From Candidatus Bathyarchaeota archaeon (GTDB lineage: Archaea; Thermoproteota; Bathyarchaeia; Bathyarchaeales; Bathyarchaeaceae): 8,827 nt of DNA. The position numbers were made by a program, and so were the translations under genes. The stretch lies in contig JAOZIC010000174.1 in NCBI GenBank assembly GCA_026014605.1, positions 1 through 8,827 of the forward strand. The letters run 5' to 3'. The notes under the pieces are model-generated. The model saw only the letters and a list, made by a program, of their open reading frames with translations. It was not told where the DNA came from and made no database searches. How positions within the stretch are numbered: the first letter of the stretch is position 1; each line of letters begins with the position of its first letter. This document shows, one piece after another, positions 1 to 5,818 of this stretch.

Positions 1-2
1 TG

Positions 3-56
3 TTTGCAGAGAAAAAGTTCATAAAAGACGTTTACTGCATACATGAGGTTAGTTAA
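3..56 (+). CDS. Possible C-terminal tail of a gene entering from the left edge (very short)
   Basis: Frame 3 is open from the window edge to a TAA at 54-56 and reads FAEKKFIKDVYCIHEVS, a charged sequence that would be plausible as a protein end. It stops 4 bases before the tRNA. With only 17 residues no family can be recognised, and an open stretch of this size arises easily by chance. A TATA-like element for the tRNA would lie inside it. Treat as a placeholder only. Confidence 0.2.
   Translation, partial: FAEKKFIKDVYCIHEVS
20..27 (+). promoter_or_regulatory. Candidate TATA box for the tRNA-Gly gene
   Basis: The sequence CATAAAAG lies about 37 bases before the mature tRNA 5' end. That is compatible with transcription starting around 45-52 and a short 5' leader removed by RNase P. 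This is inferred from spacing and base composition only. Confidence 0.35.
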
Positions 57-60
57 TTGC

Positions 61-154
61 GCGGTTGTAGTCTAGCCTGGTAGGACACAGTCACATCTGT
101 GGTGTAAGCCTTCCAAGCCTGTAATCCCGGGTTCAAATCCCGGCGGCCGCACCA
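61..154 (+). tRNA. tRNA-Gly (anticodon UCC) with a 17-nt intron and encoded CCA
   Basis: A full cloverleaf can be drawn. The acceptor stem is 61-67 with 144-150, including two G-U pairs. The D stem is 70-73 with 83-86, and its loop holds GG at 79-80. The T stem is 127-131 with 139-143 around the loop TTCAAAT. The discriminator A is 151 and CCA is encoded at 152-154. The anticodon stem forms only after removing 91-107: CAG (88-90) joins GC (108-109) to give CAGGC, which pairs perfectly with GCCTG (117-121). The loop is CTTCCAA with anticodon TCC at 112-114, reading GGA and possibly other Gly codons. The GCG start of the acceptor stem and A73 fit archaeal tRNA-Gly. The gene ends 7 bases before the stop codon of a convergent small ORF. 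Confidence 0.96.
91..107 (+). other. Non-canonical tRNA intron (between tRNA positions 29 and 30) with a complete BHB motif
   Basis: The intron is TCACATCTGTGGTGTAA. It interrupts the 5' strand of the anticodon stem instead of the canonical site 37/38. The pre-tRNA folds into a textbook bulge-helix-bulge. The outer helix pairs 82-84 (AGG) with 109-111 (CCT). The first bulge is A89-G90|T91. The central 4-bp helix pairs 85-88 (ACAC) with 102-105 (GTGT). The second bulge is A106-A107|G108. The inner helix pairs 92-94 (CAC) with 99-101 (GTG) around a 4-nt loop. Cleavage after the second base of each bulge, as archaeal tRNA-splicing endonuclease does, gives exactly the junction that restores the anticodon stem. 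Introns outside 37/38 are mostly known from Thermoproteota, where the heteromeric endonuclease tolerates them. Confidence 0.93.
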
Positions 155-161
155 TAGCATT

Positions 162-449
162 TCATTTTAGGGTGTTTGCTTTTCGTTCACGTAATTTGTT
201 TCGTAGGCTGAAAACAAATGCCATGAACCAGAAAACAAGGTTGACCAGCCCTAATACAAGACTAATATAGTTCTCCATGAGGTAGAATCCGATTTCAAAG
301 CCAAGGATTGCCGCGAAAGTTAGGAATGTTCCAGTGACGCTGTAGCCTTTCAAGATGTTTCTGTTTTTTATTACTGCTCGCATCAGAAGCAAAACTGCAA
401 TAAGATTAACCACGTTAGCAAAATTCATTGCCATGTCTGCGGCGTTCAT
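162..449 (-). CDS. Small membrane protein with three predicted helices, function unknown
   Basis: This 95-residue protein has three hydrophobic segments at about residues 10-27, 37-57 and 62-82. The loop after the first is basic (R24, K28, R30, K34), the second loop carries only E59, and the tail is strongly basic (RNKLRERK). By the positive-inside rule this predicts N-out, C-in. I see no PQ-loop, rhomboid, channel or Cys motif, and I do not recognise a family. The ATG at 447-449 is preceded by a GTGA seven bases upstream, a partial archaeal Shine-Dalgarno match; M6 and M8 are alternative starts. It converges on the tRNA with only 7 bases between its TGA stop and the encoded CCA. It lies 156 bp downstream of egsA on the same strand, probably beyond that gene's terminator. 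The amino-acid pattern suggests a real gene. Confidence 0.7.
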   Translation of the reverse strand: MNAADMAMNFANVVNLIAVLLLMRAVIKNRNILKGYSVTGTFLTFAAILGFEIGFYLMENYISLVLGLVNLVFWFMAFVFSLRNKLRERKANTLK

Positions 450-546
450 TGCTGTTCACTTAGAGTATCTGTGTTGGATTCTTTAGATTTTTTGGGAATC
501 TTCTGTTGTTATGGTTTGAGGTTTGTGGTTCTTCTTGGTTTTTCTG

Positions 547-552
547 AAAAAA
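547..552 (-). terminator. Oligo-T terminator candidate downstream of egsA
   Basis: The minus strand carries a T6 tract about 54 bases after the egsA stop codon. Archaeal RNA polymerase terminates at U-rich tracts without a stable hairpin. The rest of the 450-605 gap is T-rich on the plus strand and shows no further gene. Confidence 0.35.
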
Positions 553-605
553 GGTAGTTTTCAACATACTTCTGTTATTAGTCTTCAAATATGTTTAGAA
601 TTCTG

Positions 606-1673
606 TTAGTCGATTACGCCTGTTACTTTTGCTAGTTTTTCAGCGGAGTCGTAGTCCAGTTTTTTGGTGTCCAATATTGTGTATCTTTCTGGGCGGATGG
701 TGCAGGCTTTTACTAGGGCTTGTATGATGGATTCTGGTTTGACGCCCAGTTCTTGTGCGTTTGTTGGGGCGCCTGTTTTTTTGAGTGTTTCTTTGATTAC
801 TTTCCAGTCGATGTTATACAGGTACGCCATCATTATGCTTCCTACGCCGCATTGTTCGCCGTGGAGGGTTCCGTTTTGTTCGATTACGTCTAATGCGTGG
901 CTGAACAGGTGTTCTGAGCCGCTGCATGGTTTGCTGCTTCCTGCGATGCTCATGGCTACTCCGCAGCTGATTAGGGCTTCTAGGACTAGGCGGAGTCCTT
1001 CTTCGGAGTTGGGTTTGATTACTTCTGCGTTTTTTGCCACTAGTCTTGCGCTCATCAAGGCGAGGCTGGCTGCGTATTCGCCGTAGTATTCGTTTTTCAT
1101 TTTGTATGCAAGTTCCCAGTCTCGTACAGACGTGAACTTGGATACTATGTCGCCGCACCCGCTTGCCGTGAAACGGTAGTCCGAGTGAATAATAATATCC
1201 GTGTCCGCAACTATCGCCATGGGCGACTGAGCCATAACAGAGTATGGTTTGTCCAATCCTTTGACGGCTGCTACTGGGCTTGCGATGCCGTCGTGGGATG
1301 CTGTTGTGGGCACGCTGATGAATGGTATGTTTTGGCGTGTGGAGCTTAGTTTTGCTACGTCGATTTTTGTTCCGCCGCCTACGCCGAGAACTACTCTTGG
1401 TTTTAGTTCTTTGATTCTTTGTTCTACAGCGTTTACTTCCACAAGTGTGGGTATGTTTACAACAAAAGAGTCTACTTGCATTCCATTGTCTTGTAGTAAA
1501 TCGATAACCATGCTTCCCGCTATGTTTTGTGTGTCTGGACCTGTAACTACCAGAGCTGTTTCGCAAAGGTCTAGTTTTTTGCAAATCTGGTTTAACAGGG
1601 GTAAAGTTTCGTTTCCAACTACAACTTCTCTGGGAAGCTGCATTCGATGTAACTGGGTTGGCAATGCAACCAC
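606..1673 (-). CDS. egsA: sn-glycerol-1-phosphate dehydrogenase
   Basis: This cytoplasmic enzyme reduces dihydroxyacetone phosphate to sn-glycerol-1-phosphate with NAD(P)H (EC 1.1.1.261), setting the archaeal stereochemistry of the lipid backbone. The 355 residues match the usual length of about 350. The Rossmann part carries GVGGGTKIDVAK at 97-108. The signature VPTTASHDGIASP follows at 121-133. The metal ligands of the family are in place: D175 in ASGCGDIVSK, H255 in SGSEHLFSH and H271 in LHGEQCG. The longest frame starts with GTG at 1671-1673, with an in-frame TAG five codons earlier. M11 (ATG at 1641-1643) is a possible shorter start just before LPREVVVG, where family similarity begins. 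Neither has a clear ribosome site. A TATA-like TTAATATG at 1694-1701 would put transcription start almost on the GTG, suggesting a leaderless message. It is divergent from psmB. Confidence 0.96.
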   Translation of the reverse strand: MVALPTQLHRMQLPREVVVGNETLPLLNQICKKLDLCETALVVTGPDTQNIAGSMVIDLLQDNGMQVDSFVVNIPTLVEVNAVEQRIKELKPRVVLGVGGGTKIDVAKLSSTRQNIPFISVPTTASHDGIASPVAAVKGLDKPYSVMAQSPMAIVADTDIIIHSDYRFTASGCGDIVSKFTSVRDWELAYKMKNEYYGEYAASLALMSARLVAKNAEVIKPNSEEGLRLVLEALISCGVAMSIAGSSKPCSGSEHLFSHALDVIEQNGTLHGEQCGVGSIMMAYLYNIDWKVIKETLKKTGAPTNAQELGVKPESIIQALVKACTIRPERYTILDTKKLDYDSAEKLAKVTGVID

Positions 1674-1693
1674 CGATATGATTAGAGGCTACA

Positions 1694-1701
1694 TATTAAG
1701 T
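1694..1701 (-). promoter_or_regulatory. Candidate TATA box for egsA
   Basis: Read on the minus strand, TTAATATG is centred about 25 bases before the GTG start, so the transcript would begin at or next to the start codon. A second AT-rich possibility, GTATACAAAA around 1729-1738 on the same strand, would give a leader of roughly 35 bases. The choice cannot be made from sequence. Confidence 0.4.
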
Positions 1702-1759
1702 TTCAGGGTTTTGGAATGTAAAACAGTGTTTTGTATACATGTACTGGGGTTTCGAAATC

Positions 1760-1786
1760 TTTTTAAATCTGACGGGGATGTATATA
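1760..1786 (+). promoter_or_regulatory. Promoter region of the psmB-fttA operon
   Basis: Two TATA-like elements are present: TTTTTAAAT at 1760-1768 and TATATA at 1781-1786, the latter inside the perfect palindrome GTATATAC (1780-1787). They would give 5' leaders of roughly 55 and 35 bases, both containing the ribosome binding site. A TGACT/AGTCA inverted repeat with a 7-base loop follows at 1793-1809. Confidence 0.45.
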
Positions 1787-1832
1787 CTCCTCTGACTTCT
1801 CCCGAGTCATTCTGATGTTGCAAATAATTTTC

Positions 1833-1838
1833 GGGGGA
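1833..1838 (+). promoter_or_regulatory. Ribosome binding site of psmB
   Basis: GGGGGA ends 7 bases before the ATG at 1846 and is a good partner for the archaeal 16S 3' end. It fixes the psmB start. The same TTCGGGGGA string recurs before the radical SAM gene at 8323-8331. Confidence 0.75.
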
Positions 1839-1845
1839 CCAAAAT

Positions 1846-2478
1846 ATGCATGAAAACGTTGAGAAATTAGCATTAAAAGGAACAACCACTGTTGGTGTCG
1901 TTTGTACCGACGGCGTTATCCTATCTTCTGACACCCGTGTTACGATGGGGTATTTCGTGGCACACAAAACAGGTAAAAAAATTTACCAAATCGACGACCA
2001 CATCGCCATGACCATTTCTGGCGGTGTAGCCGATGCGCAGTACGTTGTTGAAGTGCTTAAAGTAAACGCAAAACTTTACAAACTAAACAGCGGCAGACCA
2101 ATGCCAATCCAAGCAGCATCACGTCTGGTTGCTAACGTTTTGTTTTCTGCCCGTGGAGGACTAATGGCGCAAATTCTTGTAGGAGGAGTCGATACTACAG
2201 GACCTCACGTTTTCTCGTTAGACCCCCTTGGTAGCCTCACAGAAGAAAAATGTGTAGCTACAGGTTCAGGCTCTCCAGTAGCATACGGAGTTCTTGAAGA
2301 CAAATTCAAAGAAGGCTTGACAATAAAGGAAATATTACCCGTTGTTGTTCGCGCTGTTGATTCAGCAATGAAACGAGACATCGCAAGCGGCAACAACTAC
2401 GACATTGCAGTCATTACAAAAGATGGCTATCGTGCGTTGAGCACTGAAGAGAAGAAGGGCATTTTAGGAGGCTCCTGA
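1846..2478 (+). CDS. psmB: Proteasome subunit beta (catalytic)
   Basis: This is the N-terminal nucleophile threonine protease that forms the two inner rings of the 20S proteasome and degrades proteins fed by AAA+ unfoldases. The 210-residue precursor has a 12-residue propeptide ending in KG, followed by TTTVGVV. Autocleavage after G12 frees the catalytic T13 (mature T1). The rest of the active site is intact in mature numbering: D17 (D29), K33 (K45), S129 (S141 in TGSGSP), D166 (D178) and S169 (S181). Length and sequence are ordinary for the family, so the subunit should be active. The ATG start has a strong GGGGGA site. It is followed after 16 bases by fttA; proteasome beta next to aCPSF1 is a gene pair seen in other archaea, for example Methanocaldococcus jannaschii. 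No alpha subunit is in the window. Confidence 0.98.
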   Translation: MHENVEKLALKGTTTVGVVCTDGVILSSDTRVTMGYFVAHKTGKKIYQIDDHIAMTISGGVADAQYVVEVLKVNAKLYKLNSGRPMPIQAASRLVANVLFSARGGLMAQILVGGVDTTGPHVFSLDPLGSLTEEKCVATGSGSPVAYGVLEDKFKEGLTIKEILPVVVRAVDSAMKRDIASGNNYDIAVITKDGYRALSTEEKKGILGGS

Positions 2479-2494
2479 GGAGCGGTACCACAGT

Positions 2495-4411
2495 TTGACA
2501 TCATCTGGGAAAGACCAAGTAGACATAAGTCAGCACATTCTGAATAATATACCTGCAGAGGCTGAAGTTACTCGAATTGAATACGAAGGACCAGCTCTTG
2601 CTGTTTACACCAAGAAGCCTGAGGTATTAGTTGAACAAAGTTTCATTATCGCAGAGATAGTCAAACTAATCAGAAAACGAATAGTTGTACGTTCTGACCC
2701 TTCCATTCGCGCTAAAGAGCGGGAAACCGAACGCATAATCAAAAAAGTTGTTTCCGAAGAGGCAGAAATCACAAACATAAACTTTGACCCAAGCCTTGGC
2801 GAAGTAATTATCGAGGCAAAAAAGCCCGGAGTGGTAATCGGGAAAAACGGAGAGGTTCTCCAAGACATAATCAAACAAACACACTGGAGACCCAAAATAC
2901 TACGAAGCCCTCCAATTCCATCCAAAATTATTGCACACATGAGACACTTTCTATACTCCGAAAGCAAAGAACGCGAACGCATCCTTCGAGCTATCGGAGA
3001 ACGAATTTTTAGACCCACAACAAACGAAACAGGCGACGTCCGCCTAACCGCTTTGGGCGGTTTTCGTCAAGTAGGACGCTCAGCAATTCTTATTCAAACC
3101 ATGGAAAGCAGCGTTTTGCTTGATTGTGGTATTAACCCCGGTTCTACAAGTTCACTTAAGGCGTTTCCAAGGTTGGATATGCCCCAGTTTGATTTAGACA
3201 GTTTAGATGCGGTTGTTATTAGCCATGCTCACTTGGACCACTGTGGATTTCTGCCATTTCTGTTCAAGTATGGCTACGACGGACCTGTTTACTGTTCTGC
3301 ACCGACTTCAAGTTTGATGACTCTGCTTCAGATGGACTACTTGGATGTAGCAAACAAGCAGGGTGTTATGGCGCCTTATGGTCAAAAAGATGTCCGCGAC
3401 ACAGTTATGCACACGATTCCTTTGCGGTATGGTGCAGTAACTGATATTGCTCCTGACATCCGTTTAACATTACATAACTCTGGACACATTCTTGGTTCTT
3501 CACTGGTTCACCTTCACATAGGCGAAGGACTGCACAACCTAGTTTACACGGGTGACTACAAGTTTGGCAAATCTATGCTTCTTGAACCAGCAGTGTCCAT
3601 GTTCCCGCGAGTAGAAACCATAATCACCGAAAGCACTTACGGTGCACCTGAAGATATTATGCCTACACGGGCAGAGTCTGAAGAAAAAATTACTTCAATA
3701 ATCAACGAAACCATGGACCGTCAAGGCAAAGTTTTGATTCCAGTTCCCGCAGTTGGACGAGCACAAGAAATCATGCTAATCATCGACGATTACATGCGAA
3801 GGGGCTTGCTTAAAGAGGCTCCAGTTTTTGTTGAAGGCATGATTTCAGAAGCAACCGCAATCCACACAGCTTACCCAGAATATCTAGCTAAAAACGTACG
3901 AAACAGCATCCTATACGAAGGCGTAAACCCATTCCAATCCGACTACTTCACAATTGTTGAGCACCCAAGCGCAAGAGAAGAAATCGTAGACGGCGACCAA
4001 TGCATAATCTTGGCAACTTCTGGTATGCTTGAAGGCGGACCAGTAATCGACTACTTCAAACGGCTAGCAGGCGACAGCAAAAACACAATCATCTTTGTCA
4101 GCTACCAAATCGACGGAACCATGGGTTCACGTGTTCAAAAGGGCTTGTCGGATGTTCCTATCATTAACTCCAAAGGAAAAATGGAAGTAATGAACGTAAG
4201 CATGCAAGTTGAATCGGTTCGAGGCTTTTCTGGTCACAGTGACAGGCGACAACTAGTAAACTACATGCAACGCATGAAACCAAAACCTGAACGAATAATC
4301 GTGCTTCACGGCGAAAAATCAAAAAGCCTAAGCATGGCTCACATGTTTAAACGAAAATACAACGTAGAATCACTTGTTCCAGAAGTAATGGAAACAATCA
4401 AGCTGCGGTAG
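2495..4411 (+). CDS. fttA: Archaeal transcription termination factor FttA / aCPSF1 (KH + MBL/beta-CASP ribonuclease)
   Basis: FttA (aCPSF1, related to eukaryotic CPSF73) binds U-rich RNA, cleaves nascent transcripts and releases RNA polymerase. It is the general archaeal termination factor. The 638 residues match the usual length. Residues 1-70 and 71-145 form the two KH-like domains; GKNG at 116-119 is the GxxG loop. The metallo-beta-lactamase core from about 180 has HAHLDH at 244-249, H331 in NSGHILGSS and D354 in TGDYKFG, all zinc ligands. The beta-CASP part has E379 in TEST, H581 in FSGHSD and H605 in VLHGE. All catalytic positions are present. The start is TTG at 2495-2497; a GAGGAG overlapping the psmB stop (2477-2482) is the ribosome site, 12 bases away, and no ATG lies before the KH region. 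Its last 14 bases overlap the end of sepF on the other strand. Confidence 0.97.
   Translation: MTSSGKDQVDISQHILNNIPAEAEVTRIEYEGPALAVYTKKPEVLVEQSFIIAEIVKLIRKRIVVRSDPSIRAKERETERIIKKVVSEEAEITNINFDPSLGEVIIEAKKPGVVIGKNGEVLQDIIKQTHWRPKILRSPPIPSKIIAHMRHFLYSESKERERILRAIGERIFRPTTNETGDVRLTALGGFRQVGRSAILIQTMESSVLLDCGINPGSTSSLKAFPRLDMPQFDLDSLDAVVISHAHLDHCGFLPFLFKYGYDGPVYCSAPTSSLMTLLQMDYLDVANKQGVMAPYGQKDVRDTVMHTIPLRYGAVTDIAPDIRLTLHNSGHILGSSLVHLHIGEGLHNLVYTGDYKFGKSMLLEPAVSMFPRVETIITESTYGAPEDIMPTRAESEEKITSIINETMDRQGKVLIPVPAVGRAQEIMLIIDDYMRRGLLKEAPVFVEGMISEATAIHTAYPEYLAKNVRNSILYEGVNPFQSDYFTIVEHPSAREEIVDGDQCIILATSGMLEGGPVIDYFKRLAGDSKNTIIFVSYQIDGTMGSRVQKGLSDVPIINSKGKMEVMNVSMQVESVRGFSGHSDRRQLVNYMQRMKPKPERIIVLHGEKSKSLSMAHMFKRKYNVESLVPEVMETIKLR
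4314..4325 (-). terminator. Possible oligo-T terminator of sepF inside fttA coding sequence
   Basis: On the minus strand two T5 tracts separated by GA occur about 75 bases after the sepF stop. They are made by Lys/Lys-Ser-Lys codons of fttA, so composition alone may explain them. They are the first U-rich stretch a sepF transcript would meet. Confidence 0.25.
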
Positions 4412-4721
4412 GCACTTGTTCTTTAGAAACAGTTGGCGCTTGACGCCAAATCTTAATTTCCTTTGGCACAATAACCACACGTTCTTCTCCTAGGCTGGCG
4501 ATGTCACCGTTTATGGTTTGAGTAAACTCAGAGAGTTCGTTTACAGCTTTTTTGACTTCTTCAATACTTTTTCTGGCAAGCGGAGTAATTTTAAGAATCA
4601 GGATATTACCTAACTCGAGTTCGTGTTTGATGACTTCTACATCTGCAAGAGTTCGCAGGGGCATGGCTTTCAGATAGGGTTTCTTTGAAGTTTTCTTGTT
4701 CTCCCGTTCTGATGTTGGCAA
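4398..4721 (-). CDS. sepF: Archaeal SepF-like cell division protein
   Basis: SepF dimers tether FtsZ to the membrane and organise the division ring in FtsZ-using archaea. The 107-residue protein has a SepF core at about 15-93: YLKAMPLRTLADVEVIK, a KxxLxxGNILILKI strand region, then helix EEVKKAVNEL, and GDIASLGEERVVIVP at 72-86, the region that in SepF forms the dimer interface. The start is TTG at 4719-4721, supported by GGAAGTGA (4728-4735), one mismatch from the ideal GGAGGTGA and six bases from the TTG. An in-frame TGA at 4728-4730 blocks any longer version. The first 15 residues (MPTSERENKKTSKKP) are polar and basic and do not look like the amphipathic membrane-targeting helix usual at the SepF N-terminus. 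This may be a divergent SepF or a related DUF552 protein. Presence of SepF argues for FtsZ-based division. Confidence 0.85.
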   Translation of the reverse strand: MPTSERENKKTSKKPYLKAMPLRTLADVEVIKHELELGNILILKITPLARKSIEEVKKAVNELSEFTQTINGDIASLGEERVVIVPKEIKIWRQAPTVSKEQVPTAA

Positions 4722-4727
4722 ATGATG

Positions 4728-4735
4728 TCACTTCC
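4728..4735 (-). promoter_or_regulatory. Ribosome binding site deciding the TTG start of sepF
   Basis: GGAAGTGA on the minus strand, followed by six bases and then TTG. It matches the anti-Shine-Dalgarno complement at seven of eight positions. Confidence 0.75.
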
Positions 4736-4756
4736 TTAATTAGTAATAGAAGTTTC

Positions 4757-4764
4757 ATTTTAAA
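4757..4764 (-). promoter_or_regulatory. Candidate TATA box for sepF
   Basis: The minus strand reads GTTTAAAATG around 4755-4765, which would start transcription near 4737, just before the ribosome site. A stronger AT element, AAAATATAAAATG, lies at about 4817-4829 and would give a leader of roughly 75 bases. Either could serve. Confidence 0.35.
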
Positions 4765-4854
4765 CATTTCCGCTCGAAGCAGCCTTTAATCTCAAAAAAA
4801 CGCTGTTTCAAAATAGCATTTTATATTTTAACTGAAGAAATCATGCTGTTTTAG

Positions 4855-4883
4855 CAAAAAATTTTTGAATTGACCCAAAAAAA
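4855..4883 (-). terminator. Oligo-T terminator region after the HTH-PUA operon
   Basis: On the minus strand a T7 tract (4883-4877) begins 6 bases after the PUA gene stop, followed by a T6 tract (4861-4856). A third T7 occurs at 4800-4794. Repeated U-rich tracts without a hairpin are the normal archaeal termination signal, and this cluster separates the operon from sepF. Confidence 0.6.
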
Positions 4884-4888
4884 CACCC

Positions 4889-5386
4889 TCAAGAACCCTT
4901 AACGTAGTTCCAGATTTTGTCTCCAACGTAGTGCATATTTTTTACAGTTTTTCCGCGGTTAGTTGATTTCATTTCATCTGAGCCTACAAGGGCAAAACCT
5001 ATCGCCAATGGCTTGTTATGGCGTTCGTCAACGATAATAACAGGGTCGTTTTGCTTGAATTCACCGCTGATTTTGGTAATTCCAGGAGCCATCACGTCTG
5101 CTCCTTTACAAACATATGGAATAGCACCCATGTCAACTACTATTTTTGGGATATTGGACAGGGCTTCCTCAAAGTTTAGGGTTGGAAATACTTGTTGGTC
5201 AACTCTTGCGAACAAGGGTTTGCTGTTTAAAAAGAAAACTTCCCCAGTTTCTGTTTCATCTACTTCCACACGAACTTTTGTTCCAAACTGTTGTTCGATG
5301 TCTAATCCTAGTTGTTCAGTAACTTGTTGGAAAAACTTCTTGATTTCCTTTTCTTTAAGGAAATGCCTGCGACGTTTCTTTGCCAT
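4889..5386 (-). CDS. PUA-domain RNA-binding protein (archaeal MCT-1-like family)
   Basis: This 165-residue protein has a basic N-terminus (MAKKRRRHFLKEKEIKK), a mixed alpha/beta pre-PUA domain to about residue 75, and a C-terminal PUA domain at about 82-155. Hallmarks are VVDMGAIPYVCKGADVMAPGI (85-102 and on) with the KGADVMAPGI glycine turn, then DPVIIVDERHNKPLAIG. The layout and length match the archaeal PUA proteins related to eukaryotic MCT-1 and the N-terminal part of eIF2D, linked to ribosome or tRNA binding; a precise role is not established. I prefer the ATG at 5384-5386 because GGAG lies five bases before it. A GTG at 5405-5407 would add seven residues and sit 2 bases from the upstream stop, but has no ribosome site. 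It follows the HTH gene by 23 bases and is probably cotranscribed with it. Confidence 0.88.
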   Translation of the reverse strand: MAKKRRRHFLKEKEIKKFFQQVTEQLGLDIEQQFGTKVRVEVDETETGEVFFLNSKPLFARVDQQVFPTLNFEEALSNIPKIVVDMGAIPYVCKGADVMAPGITKISGEFKQNDPVIIVDERHNKPLAIGFALVGSDEMKSTNRGKTVKNMHYVGDKIWNYVKGS

Positions 5387-5391
5387 TTTAA

Positions 5392-5395
5392 CTCC
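5392..5395 (-). promoter_or_regulatory. Ribosome binding site choosing the ATG start of the PUA gene
   Basis: GGAG on the minus strand with five bases (TTAAA) before the ATG at 5386. It makes the shorter, 165-residue protein the better annotation over the GTG start seven codons upstream. Confidence 0.6.
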
Positions 5396-5409
5396 ACAAA
5401 TATGCACTA

Positions 5410-5802
5410 CTATTGCTTTTTATTTGTTGAGGGGCAAACGTTGCACGATTCAGGAAGGTCTACGCAACCCTTGTGCCAATCGCATATTAGGTCTCCGCCT
5501 CTTAGGGCTTCACATAGTTTGCAAAAATGCATCATCGCATCCAGTGGAGAAATTTTGTCTTCGGCTATGCCTTGTGCGATTTCGTCTACGATTGCTTTGA
5601 CTGGTGGCGAAGATTCCAGTTGTTTCACCATTTTTTCTCCGCGTTTTGAGTAAATGTAGTGGCTTATGGATGCTTGGGTTGTTCCCAGTTTTTTTGCGGC
5701 TGCCACTTGGGAGAAGTTGAAGTTTTCTATCAGGCTTCTTGCTACCAAAGAACGAAAAGCGGGCAGAACCGAGCGTACTACAACTTCGCAGGGTGGTCGC
5801 AA
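5410..5802 (-). CDS. HTH transcriptional regulator with C-terminal Cys/His cluster (COG2522-like)
   Basis: The 130-residue protein begins MRPPCEVVVRSVLPAFRS, the typical opening of archaeal XRE-type HTH regulators of the COG2522 kind, whose HTH is also found at the N-terminus of ThiN/ThiR proteins. The helix-turn-helix is at about 30-55 (SQVAAAKKLGTTQASISHYI). Instead of a ThiN domain there is a C-terminal cluster: C94-x2-C97, C107, H110, C113, C120-x2-C123, plus C5 near the start. This could bind zinc or an iron-sulfur centre; the ligand is not evident. The start is TTG at 5800-5802, fixed by an in-frame TGA three codons upstream and by the conserved PPCE opening; GTGA lies seven bases before it. 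It heads a likely operon with the PUA gene. A palindrome in its promoter suggests autoregulation. Confidence 0.88.
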   Translation of the reverse strand: MRPPCEVVVRSVLPAFRSLVARSLIENFNFSQVAAAKKLGTTQASISHYIYSKRGEKMVKQLESSPPVKAIVDEIAQGIAEDKISPLDAMMHFCKLCEALRGGDLICDWHKGCVDLPESCNVCPSTNKKQ

Positions 5803-5818
5803 ATGTATTCACAAGAGT

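Noticed and set aside
1..44. Minus-strand frame starting at the ATG complementary to 42-44 and leaving the window
   Set aside because: Fourteen residues with no ribosome site; cannot be told from chance.
814..1584. Long minus-strand open frame of 256 codons inside egsA
   Set aside because: It is the +1 shadow of egsA, extremely rich in Arg/Thr/Ser with no folded-protein pattern, while the egsA frame carries every family motif.
1249..1815. Plus-strand open frame of 188 codons opposite egsA
   Set aside because: It is antisense to most of egsA's N-terminal half and to the egsA-psmB promoter gap, and resembles no family.
2605..3018. Minus-strand open frame opposite the KH part of fttA
   Set aside because: It has no ribosome site or recognisable motif, and the fttA frame through this stretch is clearly conserved KH sequence.
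4721..4727. AATGATG resembling a C/D-box sRNA C box
   Set aside because: No D box or guide-length spacing follows, and the bases are explained by the sepF start and ribosome site.
5013..5653. Two overlapping plus-strand open frames opposite the PUA and HTH genes
   Set aside because: They span the boundary of two well-identified minus-strand genes and have shadow-like composition.
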